DNA of 5,750 nt from Prevotella sp. GTDB taxonomy: Bacteria > Bacteroidota > Bacteroidia > Bacteroidales > Dysgonomonadaceae. Made by a program: the position numbers and the translations under genes. Location of the stretch: positions 1-5,750 of the forward strand of contig JAISKQ010000298.1 of NCBI GenBank assembly GCA_031260865.1. Reading direction: 5' to 3'. Below the pieces are notes generated by a model. It was given only the letters and a program-made list of their open reading frames with translations. It was not told where the DNA came from and did not search any database. Shown piece by piece: positions 1-5,718 of the stretch (within the stretch, counting starts at the first letter, position 1; each line of letters begins with the position of its first letter).

Positions 1-2
1 AG

Positions 3-1088
3 ATGAAACAGATAATAATATTATTGCTCTGCGCGCTGCCTTTCGGGGCAGCGGCACAGACTACGCCGGAAGCGATAATCGGGCAATGTCCCAACCTTCC
101 TTCAGTAGCGCATTTGGCGGCGCGTTTCGACAATGAGACGGCACAGGCGGCCATTCAAGAGTTCTTTGATGAACTGAAAGTCGTCCGTGAGGCAGCGATA
201 AAGGCTTCCGAACTTGCGCAAGAAGGTACGAAAGAAGCGGCTATCAGCGATGCGGAGCGAATTGCCAAACAAGAGACAGGCAAATCCGTCACCGAATTGC
301 AAAACATGAGTGATGCCGAAGCGCAGGCTATGGCTCAAAAATTAGTAGGTCAGAAGATGTCTGCCGCGGGATTAGGCAATATGTCGCTCAAAGATTTGCA
401 GGCTCTCGAAGGCAAAAGCAATGCCGAAATCATGGCTACCATGACGGGTAACATTGATTTTGGGCTTACACCCCAAGAAATAAAGGCGATGGAAGGCATG
501 AGCGATAAGCAAATAGAAGCCTATATGAAAAAGGGCGACCGTATGCAACGTATGCAGGCGGCAGGGGTAAACGCCGCCGGTTCGCCTAAAATAAAGCAAA
601 CGGACGCGCAGACAAAAAAAGCCTTGTCACAAACGGCAATCGTTGACGAAATCAATAGAATCAAAGAGCGATGGAACGATATAGACAACCTGTGCAAGAA
701 GGAGACACAAGAAGTAGCCGTCAAAATCGCCGAGATTAAGAAACGCTACCGGTCTCAGATTGACGCGATACCCCGTTCGGGCTTGATTGCCGGTCATGAA
801 TCAGTTTATACCCAATCGGAGGAAAAAGCGGTAACCCGTTTAAGGATCGCTTGCGACACGGAATGTTACACCCTTTGGCGCAATCAAATCAGCAAGATAC
901 AAGGACGTATCAAAACCAAAATGCCGGACGCCTACCGCATGGATGAACTGACATCTCAATCCTTTGCCGCTGGCGGTATGACAGCCATGGGAAAGATTAA
1001 TATACATGGATACGTTTATTCAATTGCCGATCAGTACCTTGATATAGCCGCGAATGTGACAAGCCTCCCTTTAATAATTGAGGATTGA
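3..1088 (+). CDS. Exported protein of unknown function with degenerate helical repeats (361 aa)
   Basis: I do not recognise the family. The N-terminus is a clear Sec signal peptide: Lys at 2, a hydrophobic core at 4-14 (IIILLLCALPF), and a probable signal peptidase I cut at AAA|Q after residue 18. The mature protein should be periplasmic or surface-exposed. Residues 45-95 are rich in Ala, Glu and Lys and look helical. Residues 100-183 hold about three degenerate copies of a short helical unit of the pattern (M/L)-(S/T)-x-x-(E/D)-(I/L)-x-A-(M/L). Residues 213-250 (charged) look like a further coiled helix. Four cysteines lie outside the signal peptide (29, 231, 284, 288), the last two as C-x3-C. 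The ATG at 3 is chosen because the signal peptide starts there; its upstream region is outside the window. Three genes follow in the same direction, starting 39 bases downstream, which suggests one operon. Coding status is secure from length, codon texture and signal peptide; no function can be assigned. Confidence 0.85.
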   Translation: MKQIIILLLCALPFGAAAQTTPEAIIGQCPNLPSVAHLAARFDNETAQAAIQEFFDELKVVREAAIKASELAQEGTKEAAISDAERIAKQETGKSVTELQNMSDAEAQAMAQKLVGQKMSAAGLGNMSLKDLQALEGKSNAEIMATMTGNIDFGLTPQEIKAMEGMSDKQIEAYMKKGDRMQRMQAAGVNAAGSPKIKQTDAQTKKALSQTAIVDEINRIKERWNDIDNLCKKETQEVAVKIAEIKKRYRSQIDAIPRSGLIAGHESVYTQSEEKAVTRLRIACDTECYTLWRNQISKIQGRIKTKMPDAYRMDELTSQSFAAGGMTAMGKINIHGYVYSIADQYLDIAANVTSLPLIIED

Positions 1089-1127
1089 AAAATAGAAAAC
1101 AATTTTAATAGATAAAAAAAGAATAAG

Positions 1128-1583
1128 ATGAAAACAATACGTTTAAAAATCAGCGTGATAGCATTGGCTATCGGGTTCGTAATGGTTTCTTGCGGAGGCG
1201 GAAGTGGAGACAATAAGACAGTAAGTTCTACGGTGAACGCGCTCGAAAAAGAAATATCGGAAAAGTTGGATGCTAAGCAGGTGCAATCTTCCGGCTGGCC
1301 GGTTAACGAATACACACAGCAGTTGCCTAAACCGGATATAAAGGTTGGAGTATCGGGCAGTTCGGCGATCGGTTTTTCCGTCACTTTCGAAAAAGCCACG
1401 ATGAAACAAATCAAGGAGTATGCGGGGCAGATCAAAAAGGCAGGTTTTACCAAGGATTCATACGAATCGGATGGCGATAATAATATGTATATGTATATGT
1501 ATTCTGCAAAAAACGCGGCAGGCTACGAGACGCTTCTATCTTGGGCGGAAGGTCAGGCGGGCATCCTGATTTCAAAGGAGTAA
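1128..1583 (+). CDS. Lipoprotein of unknown function (151 aa)
   Basis: The first 22 residues form a type II (lipoprotein) signal: Lys/Arg at 2, 5 and 7, a hydrophobic stretch at 8-20, and a lipobox M-V-S-C with the lipidated Cys at 22. A glycine-rich linker (GGGSG) follows. It lacks the acidic cluster just after the Cys that is known to direct Bacteroidota lipoproteins to the cell surface, so a periplasm-facing location is somewhat more likely; this is inference. The mature part has a charged helix (about 35-52), a W57-P58 and L66-P67-K-P69 segment, a helix ending in a GFT turn (about 92-108), and a Met-Tyr alternation at 120-125 that leads into a short strand. This layout (WP, LPxP, helix, GFT, aromatic strand, GY) recalls small lipoproteins of the DUF6591 kind, but I hold that loosely. 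It starts 39 bases after the exported protein and precedes the Yip1-type gene, so it is probably co-transcribed with both. The leader is A-rich without a Shine-Dalgarno motif. Confidence 0.85.
   Translation: MKTIRLKISVIALAIGFVMVSCGGGSGDNKTVSSTVNALEKEISEKLDAKQVQSSGWPVNEYTQQLPKPDIKVGVSGSSAIGFSVTFEKATMKQIKEYAGQIKKAGFTKDSYESDGDNNMYMYMYSAKNAAGYETLLSWAEGQAGILISKE
1485..1502 (+). repeat. Three tandem ATGTAT hexamers inside the lipoprotein gene
   Basis: The unit ATGTAT occurs three times head to tail and is read in frame as Met-Tyr three times (residues 120-125). Gain or loss of one unit would keep the reading frame and add or remove two residues. It may simply encode an alternating beta strand. Confidence 0.8.
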
Positions 1584-1602
1584 AATCTGAACTCAAAAAA
1601 AA

Positions 1603-1616
1603 GAATTAAGAATTAA
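1603..1616 (+). repeat. Two tandem GAATTAA heptamers in the lipoprotein-Yip1 gap
   Basis: Two perfect copies of GAATTAA lie head to tail in the 67-base A/T-rich gap between the lipoprotein stop (1581-1583) and the Yip1-type start (1651). A 13-base string that includes them (1601-1613) recurs exactly at 2418-2430, next to the large inverted repeat. No hairpin and no TAnnTTTG promoter box are visible in this gap, so transcription probably reads through. Confidence 0.65.
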
Positions 1617-1650
1617 AAGTTAAGTATAAATAATTAATAAATAGAATAAT

Positions 1651-2235
1651 ATGGAATCATTAGTAAATAGAATCAAGAATATCCTATTGTCGCCAAAGAC
1701 AGAATGGGTATCAATAGAACAAGAAAATACGCCATGGTTGAAAACATTGACGAGCTACCTGCTCTTGGCTGCCGCCATACCCACTGTCGCCGCGTTCATC
1801 GGTTACGGAGTGATAGGCAGTTCAGCCTTTGGCATCCGTTACCATTCAATAGAGTGGGGCATCCGCATGGCGGCGGTGCAGTATGTACTGATGGTGGGCG
1901 GTGTGTTTGTCACATCAGCCATTATCTACCTGCTTGCCGACAGTTTTCTATCAAAGAAAGACTACAACAGCGCCTTCGCGTTAGTGGCTTGGTCGTATGC
2001 TCCGATGTGTATAGCCGGTATATTCTACATCTTTCCCGCGCTATCGTGGCTGGCTTCACTGGCAGGGTTGTATGGTCTCTATCTCCTTTACATCGGTCTG
2101 AAACCGATGCTAAAAACTCCCGACGATAAGCAAACCACATACTTCGTCGTCAGCCTGATATGTACGATAGGCGTATCTATAGCCCTGTCGGCTATATTGA
2201 CGGTTGTGCTGGTAAAAGGTATGTACAGTTTCTAA
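1651..2235 (+). CDS. Yip1-family polytopic inner-membrane protein (194 aa)
   Basis: The protein has a short amphipathic N-terminus with the pattern typical of bacterial Yip1/YIF1-like proteins (V-x-R-I-K-N-I-L-L-S-P-K-T-E-W, residues 5-19). About five membrane segments follow, at roughly 34-56, 74-96, 107-128, 131-150 and 164-188. The A-W-S-Y-A-P-M signature at 113-119 and the L-Y-x-L-Y-L-x-Y-x-G-L segment at 140-150 fit the family, as does the short hydrophilic loop (about 151-162) before the last helix. In eukaryotes Yip1 proteins bind Rab GTPases in vesicle traffic; bacterial members are common but mostly uncharacterised, so no precise role is claimed. Length is normal for the family and the gene is intact. 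The leader is A/T-rich, as usual in Bacteroidota. Its place behind an exported protein and a lipoprotein suggests a shared envelope role. A 56-codon ORF follows 12 bases after the stop. Confidence 0.85.
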   Translation: MESLVNRIKNILLSPKTEWVSIEQENTPWLKTLTSYLLLAAAIPTVAAFIGYGVIGSSAFGIRYHSIEWGIRMAAVQYVLMVGGVFVTSAIIYLLADSFLSKKDYNSAFALVAWSYAPMCIAGIFYIFPALSWLASLAGLYGLYLLYIGLKPMLKTPDDKQTTYFVVSLICTIGVSIALSAILTVVLVKGMYSF

Positions 2236-2247
2236 ATTGGAAATGTG

Positions 2248-2418
2248 ATGGATACACAACACAAGCAAATGGACGATAAAGTCGTTTTTGTTCCGATGGA
2301 AGAAATTCTTTCCTTTGAACGAGCCTATGCCATGATGGAAGAAGCGCAAAAGGCGTTTCGTGTTGTGGCGGAAAAAATAAAGCTCATAAAAGATGAAGAT
2401 GGGAGGGATAAGGAATGA
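2248..2418 (+). CDS. Small charged, probably helical protein (56 aa)
   Basis: A short ORF starts at ATG 2248 and ends at TGA 2416-2418. The product begins MDTQHKQMDDKVVFVPMEEI and continues as a probable amphipathic helix (about residues 17-48, with regularly spaced Phe/Ala/Met/Val/Ile among Glu/Lys), ending in a charged D/E/K/R tail. There is no signal peptide or membrane segment, so it should be cytoplasmic. It lies 12 bases after the Yip1-type stop and in the same frame, the usual spacing for translational coupling. An alternative start is the ATG at 2269 (Met8). The codons resemble those of the neighbours, with many GAA, AAA and GCG. I recognise no family. It could be a small partner of the membrane protein. 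It could also be an eroded C-terminal extension of the membrane protein, or chance; its length alone does not prove coding. Confidence 0.6.
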   Translation: MDTQHKQMDDKVVFVPMEEILSFERAYAMMEEAQKAFRVVAEKIKLIKDEDGRDKE

Positions 2419-2436
2419 AGAATTAAGAATGAAGAA
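2413..2436 (+). repeat. Tandem heptamer tract GAATKAA
   Basis: Three head-to-tail heptamers, GAATGAA, GAATTAA and GAATGAA (2413-2433), are followed by the start of a fourth (GAA, with the T at 2437 opening the inverted repeat). The stop codon of the small ORF lies inside the first unit. On the - strand the tract reads as T-rich sequence directly downstream of the hairpin, where it could act as the weak U-rich tail of a topB terminator. Confidence 0.75.
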
Positions 2437-2489
2437 TAGCGCGAAGCGATAATAGCAAAACAGAGAACAATAATTATCGCTTCGCGCTA
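2437..2489. terminator. Perfect 17-bp inverted repeat between convergent genes; likely two-way terminator
   Basis: The arms TAGCGCGAAGCGATAAT (2437-2453) and its exact complement (2473-2489) are separated by a 19-base A-rich loop. It lies between the small ORF (stop 2416-2418, + strand) and topB (stop 2513-2511, - strand), so it can form a stable hairpin in both transcripts. Neither side has the tight U-run of a textbook intrinsic terminator: the + strand reaches its T7 run only at 2514-2520, and the - strand gives a discontinuous T-rich tract. Termination is the simplest role given the position. The flanking heptamers raise the alternative that it is one copy of a dispersed repeat. Confidence 0.7.
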
Positions 2490-2490
2490 C

Positions 2491-2512
2491 TGTTTACAGT
2501 TTACTATTGTTC
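2491..2512 (+). repeat. Second heptamer tract GTTTACW and distal short inverted repeat
   Basis: Just right of the hairpin, GTTTACA (2492-2498) and GTTTACT (2499-2505) stand head to tail. TATTGTTC at 2505-2512 is the exact complement of GAACAATA at 2465-2472 in the hairpin loop. ACTGT (2489-2493) and ACAGT (2496-2500) also pair. The transcript could therefore fold in an alternative way that sequesters the right arm of the main hairpin in a loop. The right edge touches the topB stop codon. Confidence 0.6.
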
Positions 2513-4571
2513 ACTTTTTTTGAATTATATCCTTCAATTCCTTATCGTTAAGATTTGCGCCAACTTCATCAAAAGATAGACGGAACGCGCAGCCGGCTTT
2601 CCACTCCGAGCAGCCGTAAGCCGTTTTGCCTTTCAGTATGATTCCTTTTTTGCACAACGGACAAACAATAGGCTCAACTTTTACTTCTTTATCCTTTTTT
2701 GCTCTCGGTTTCTTTTCGGATGCCGCCTTTTTCTCTTTCTTTTTAGGCATCTCTTTCTTCATCTCTTTTTTTGCGACTTCTTCTATTGTAATACTGCCGC
2801 CCAAATCGTTTTTCACATTGGTTACTATTTCGGTCAGCATCTGTTTCAGTTCATCTATAAACCGGCGAGGTTCGTATTCATTCTTTTCTATCTGGCGCAA
2901 TTTCTTTTCCCAGATACCGGTTAATTCCGCTGATTTAAGAAGCTCCTCTTTTATCGTGCCGATAAGCTCAACCCCGGTCTGGGTAGCGTACAGGTTTTTT
3001 CTTTCCTTGCGGATATAATTACGTTTAAATAATGTCTCAATAATCGCGGCGCGAGTAGAAGGACGACCTATGCCGTTCTCTTTGAGGGCGTCGCGCAATT
3101 CGTCGTCATCAACCAGTTTACCGGCGGTTTCCATCGCGCGAAGAAGGGTAGCCTCGGTATAATATTTAGGAGGTTGCGTCCACTTCTCGTTCAATGCCGG
3201 AACATGCGAACCGGACTCGCCTTTCTCAAATAAAGGAAGAAGGTTGTCATCTTCTTTGTCGCTGTCGTCGTCTTGCGTATTTGTCTGCTTTTCAAACACA
3301 ACGCGCCATCCCGGTTCAAGTATTTGTTTGCCGGTAACTTTAAATTCCACCTTGTTAGCTTCACCCAGTACGGTCGTCGTAGCTACCTTGCAATTGGAAT
3401 AAAAAGCCGCGATAAAACGTCGGGTAACAAGGTCATATACTTTCCGTTCATTCTCCGAAATATTATTAGCCCTTACTCCTGTGGGTATAATCGCATGGTG
3501 GTCGGTCACTTTACTATTGTCGAATATTTTTTTCGATTTTGGTATTTTAGCTGCTAAAACAGGCTTCACCAAATCCTCATAACTCGCCAACCCACGCAAA
3601 ATAGCAGGGACTTTAGGATAAATGTCATCACTCAGATAAGTAGTGTCAACACGAGGGTAGGTAGTCAGTTTCTTTTCATACAGGGACTGTATTAATTTTA
3701 AAGTGTCTTCCGCCGAGAAGGAGAATTTCTTATTACATTCTACCTGCAACGCTGTCAGGTCGAAAAGACGGGGAGCGGATTCTTCGCCTTTTTTCACCGA
3801 AACATCTGTTACTTCAAAATCGGACTGTTTTATCTCCTCCAGAAATTTTTCGCCATCTTCTTTTGACGAAAAACGCCCTTTTGTCGCCGAAAAAGTAGTT
3901 TCCCTATATACTGTTTTTAATTCCCAATATTGTTCCGGCTGAAAATTTTCGATCTCCAACTGACGGGTTACAATCAAAGCCAAGGTGGGTGTTTGCACGC
4001 GACCGATAGATAATACAGACCTGTTTTGTCCATATTTTACCGTGTATAGGCGCGTCGCGTTCATGCCCAAAAGCCAATCGCCTATGGCTCGGGATAATCC
4101 GGCTTCATAGAGTTTATCAAAGTTTGATTGGTCTTTCAGGTGCTGGAATCCTTCGCGTATGGAGTCTTCGGTAAGCGATGAAATCCATAAACGTTTCACC
4201 GGAACTTTACACAACGCCTTTTGTAATACCCAGCGTTGAATAAGTTCTCCTTCCTGCCCGGCATCGCCGCAATTGATTACTTCATCGGCGTGAGATATTA
4301 ATGTTTCAATAACGGAAAACTGTTTTTTGACGCCGTCATTTTCAATGATCTTGATTCCAAACCGAGGAGGAATCATCGGTAATACGAATAGAGACCATCT
4401 TTTCCACTCCTGTGTATATTCGTGAGGTTCTTTTAAGGTACAAAAATGACCGAAAGTCCAAGTTACCTGATAGCCATTGCCCTCAAAATATCCGTCTCTT
4501 CTGGCATTAGCGCCCAGTATGGCGGCTATTTCACGGGCAACACTTGGCTTTTCAGCAATGCAAACTTTCAT
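2511..4571 (-). CDS. topB: DNA topoisomerase III (type IA)
   Basis: TopB is a type IA topoisomerase that cuts one DNA strand through a 5'-phosphotyrosine link and passes another through; it decatenates and resolves recombination or replication intermediates in the cytoplasm. All core parts are present in 686 aa. The TOPRIM domain starts at residue 1 with E7-K-P-S and carries D103-A-G-Q-E-G-E109. The conserved S-I-G-R-V-Q-T-P-T is at 188-196. The catalytic tyrosine is Y305 in T-Y-P-R-V-D. H-H-A-I-I-P-T is at 358-364 and E-N-G-I-G-R-P-S-T at 498-506. A Lys-rich linker (about 601-631) leads to one four-Cys zinc ribbon (C637, C640, C654, C661). The second Asp of the usual D-x-D is Gly105, as in the DAGREGE subgroup. 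An acidic insert (about 433-442) is unusual but not disruptive. The ATG at 4571 is right because the TOPRIM motif begins at once. The gene starts 40 bases after panB in the same direction and probably shares its transcript. Confidence 0.97.
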   Translation of the reverse strand: MKVCIAEKPSVAREIAAILGANARRDGYFEGNGYQVTWTFGHFCTLKEPHEYTQEWKRWSLFVLPMIPPRFGIKIIENDGVKKQFSVIETLISHADEVINCGDAGQEGELIQRWVLQKALCKVPVKRLWISSLTEDSIREGFQHLKDQSNFDKLYEAGLSRAIGDWLLGMNATRLYTVKYGQNRSVLSIGRVQTPTLALIVTRQLEIENFQPEQYWELKTVYRETTFSATKGRFSSKEDGEKFLEEIKQSDFEVTDVSVKKGEESAPRLFDLTALQVECNKKFSFSAEDTLKLIQSLYEKKLTTYPRVDTTYLSDDIYPKVPAILRGLASYEDLVKPVLAAKIPKSKKIFDNSKVTDHHAIIPTGVRANNISENERKVYDLVTRRFIAAFYSNCKVATTTVLGEANKVEFKVTGKQILEPGWRVVFEKQTNTQDDDSDKEDDNLLPLFEKGESGSHVPALNEKWTQPPKYYTEATLLRAMETAGKLVDDDELRDALKENGIGRPSTRAAIIETLFKRNYIRKERKNLYATQTGVELIGTIKEELLKSAELTGIWEKKLRQIEKNEYEPRRFIDELKQMLTEIVTNVKNDLGGSITIEEVAKKEMKKEMPKKKEKKAASEKKPRAKKDKEVKVEPIVCPLCKKGIILKGKTAYGCSEWKAGCAFRLSFDEVGANLNDKELKDIIQKK

Positions 4572-4611
4572 TTATATTTTCATTTTTAATTACGAGTTTA
4601 TTATTGATGGC

Positions 4612-5430
4612 TTAGTAGCATTCATTTTCATTCGGGAAATCACCGCCTTTTACATCTTTGATATAGCCTTGCACAGCAGTTGTTATCGCCGTGTGTAAAT
4701 CAGCATAGCGGCGTAGGAACTTAGGCGAGAAATTTTTATTTATGCCCAGCATATCGTGCATCACCAATACCTGCCCGTCGGCATGAGGACCGGCTCCTAT
4801 ACCGATTGTGGGAATAGAAACTTTAGAAGTTACCTTTTTTGTTAATTCCGCCGGTATTTTTTCCAAAACCATGCCAAAGCATCCCACTTCTTGAAGCAAT
4901 AAAGCATCTTTAATCAATTTGGCTGCTTCTTCGTCGTCTTTTGCACGAACATTATATGTACCGTATTTATTGATCGATTGCGGCATAAGCCCAAGGTGTC
5001 CCATAACAGGAATACCGGCGTCTATAATTTTCTTTATATCGGCGATAACTTCTTCCCCGCCTTCTATTTTCAGGGCGTCGGCGCCTGTTTCCTTCATCAT
5101 ACGGATAGCATATTCTAATGATTTGAGCGGATTCCCCGAAACGGTACCGAAAGGCATATCCACAACAACCAACGAGCGCTTTATCGCATTCATCACTGAA
5201 CGTCCGTGATAGATCATTTGGTCGATAGTCATCGGTAAAGTGGTGATATTACCCACCATTACATTAGAGGCGGAATCTCCCACCAATATAACATCCATCC
5301 CGGCTTGGTCGATGATGGAAGCCATAGAATAATCGTATGCTGTGAGCATTGAAATTTTTTCGCCACGCTGCTTCATTTCAATCAGGCGGCGGGTAGTAAC
5401 CTTGCGGTTATCTTCTGTGTATGTTGACAT
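4612..5430 (-). CDS. panB: 3-methyl-2-oxobutanoate hydroxymethyltransferase (ketopantoate hydroxymethyltransferase)
   Basis: PanB transfers a hydroxymethyl group from 5,10-methylenetetrahydrofolate to 2-oxoisovalerate to give ketopantoate, the first committed step to pantothenate and CoA. It is a cytoplasmic Mg-dependent (beta/alpha)8 barrel, usually a decamer. At 272 aa the length is normal and the motifs are intact: the metal-binding V-G-D52-S, the second metal Asp D91 in V-V-D-M-P-F-G, K121-I-E123-G-G, H145 in G-H-L-G-L-M-P-Q, the catalytic-base Glu E190 in V-L-E-K-I-P, and I-G-I-G-A-G-P near 209-215. By analogy these match D45, D84, K112, E114, H136 and E181 of the E. coli enzyme. The C-terminal tail (G-D-F-P-N-E) is of the type common in Bacteroidota. 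The ATG at 5430 fits the N-terminal length, and a -7 box lies 45 bases upstream. topB follows after 40 bases; no panC or panD is in the window. Confidence 0.97.
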   Translation of the reverse strand: MSTYTEDNRKVTTRRLIEMKQRGEKISMLTAYDYSMASIIDQAGMDVILVGDSASNVMVGNITTLPMTIDQMIYHGRSVMNAIKRSLVVVDMPFGTVSGNPLKSLEYAIRMMKETGADALKIEGGEEVIADIKKIIDAGIPVMGHLGLMPQSINKYGTYNVRAKDDEEAAKLIKDALLLQEVGCFGMVLEKIPAELTKKVTSKVSIPTIGIGAGPHADGQVLVMHDMLGINKNFSPKFLRRYADLHTAITTAVQGYIKDVKGGDFPNENECY

Positions 5431-5475
5431 ATTTGTCTTTTTTTTACAGTTGAAAAATTTTAAAAATAGCGACTA

Positions 5476-5483
5476 CAAAGATA
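5476..5483 (-). promoter_or_regulatory. Candidate -7 promoter box for panB-topB
   Basis: On the - strand this reads TATCTTTG, a full match to the Bacteroidota sigma-ABfr -7 consensus TAnnTTTG. Transcription from it would begin about 5-10 bases further on and give a leader of roughly 35-40 bases before the panB ATG. A convincing TTG-type -33 element at the usual spacing is not visible: the nearest TTG, the complement of 5496-5498, is only 12 bases away. Confidence 0.5.
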
Positions 5484-5677
5484 TGATTTAAGAATCAATT
5501 TATGGATGAAATCGTAGGTCTTATTCGTAAAACAAAGAGCAATAGGGTATATACCGAATTGGACGCCTTGTCTTTGATGTAAAGGTTTTCGTGATACGAA
5601 GATTTAATTACATTTTTTTTTGCCTTATATGAATCAAAAACACACACAAAACCGTCTTTCTTTCATTATAAATATTT

Positions 5678-5685
5678 TACCTTTG
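5678..5685 (+). promoter_or_regulatory. Candidate -7 promoter box for the right-edge gene
   Basis: TACCTTTG matches the Bacteroidota -7 consensus TAnnTTTG and lies 33 bases before the ATG at 5719. A weak -33-like TTTC (5657-5660) sits 17 bases upstream, slightly closer than usual. Position and orientation fit a promoter for the partial gene at the right edge. Confidence 0.5.
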
Positions 5686-5718
5686 CTTTTAGTTAAATCT
5701 AAAAACAATTATAACCTT

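Larger units (their letters stand above)
5431..5718. other. Divergent intergenic region between panB and the right-edge gene
   Basis: These 288 A/T-rich bases lie between two divergent genes. They hold the two outward-facing -7 boxes described separately, a perfect 10-base palindrome GGTATATACC at 5546-5555, and a 26-codon open stretch (5502-5582) that is probably not a gene. I see no RNA gene, strong hairpin or terminator here. The region looks like a plain double promoter; the palindrome could be an operator but is short enough to be chance. Confidence 0.6.

Noticed and set aside
1031..1453. 140-codon open frame on the - strand over the lipoprotein gene
   Set aside because: It lies antisense to a clear lipoprotein with a signal and lipobox, reads as low-complexity Phe/Leu/Ile/Ser runs at its end, and has no leader or promoter of its own.
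1584..1650. Promoter or terminator in the lipoprotein-Yip1 gap
   Set aside because: No TAnnTTTG box and no stem-loop are visible; only A/T-rich sequence with the GAATTAA heptamers.
1704..2129. 141-codon open frame on the + strand inside the Yip1-type gene
   Set aside because: It is an out-of-frame shadow rich in Arg, His and Cys, while the other frame gives a well-formed five-helix membrane protein.
2437..2489. Single-repeat CRISPR, attachment site or transposon end
   Set aside because: There is one hairpin only, with no spacers, no tRNA or integrase nearby and no transposase. A terminator or dispersed short repeat explains it better.
2626..3018. 130-codon open frame on the + strand over the 3' part of topB
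   Set aside because: It is a Phe/Ser-rich shadow of the Lys/Glu-rich TopB C-terminal region on the other strand, whose zinc ribbon and conserved motifs are intact.
2511..4571. topB as a sign of an integrative conjugative element
   Set aside because: Such elements often carry a topB, but here it is paired with panB and there is no relaxase, tra gene or integrase, so it looks like the chromosomal housekeeping copy.
5502..5582. 26-codon open stretch beginning MDEIVGLIRK in the divergent intergenic region
   Set aside because: It reads plausibly but is very short, has no leader of its own, lies between two promoters and matches no family I recognise. It might be a gene remnant, but the sequence alone does not support calling it.
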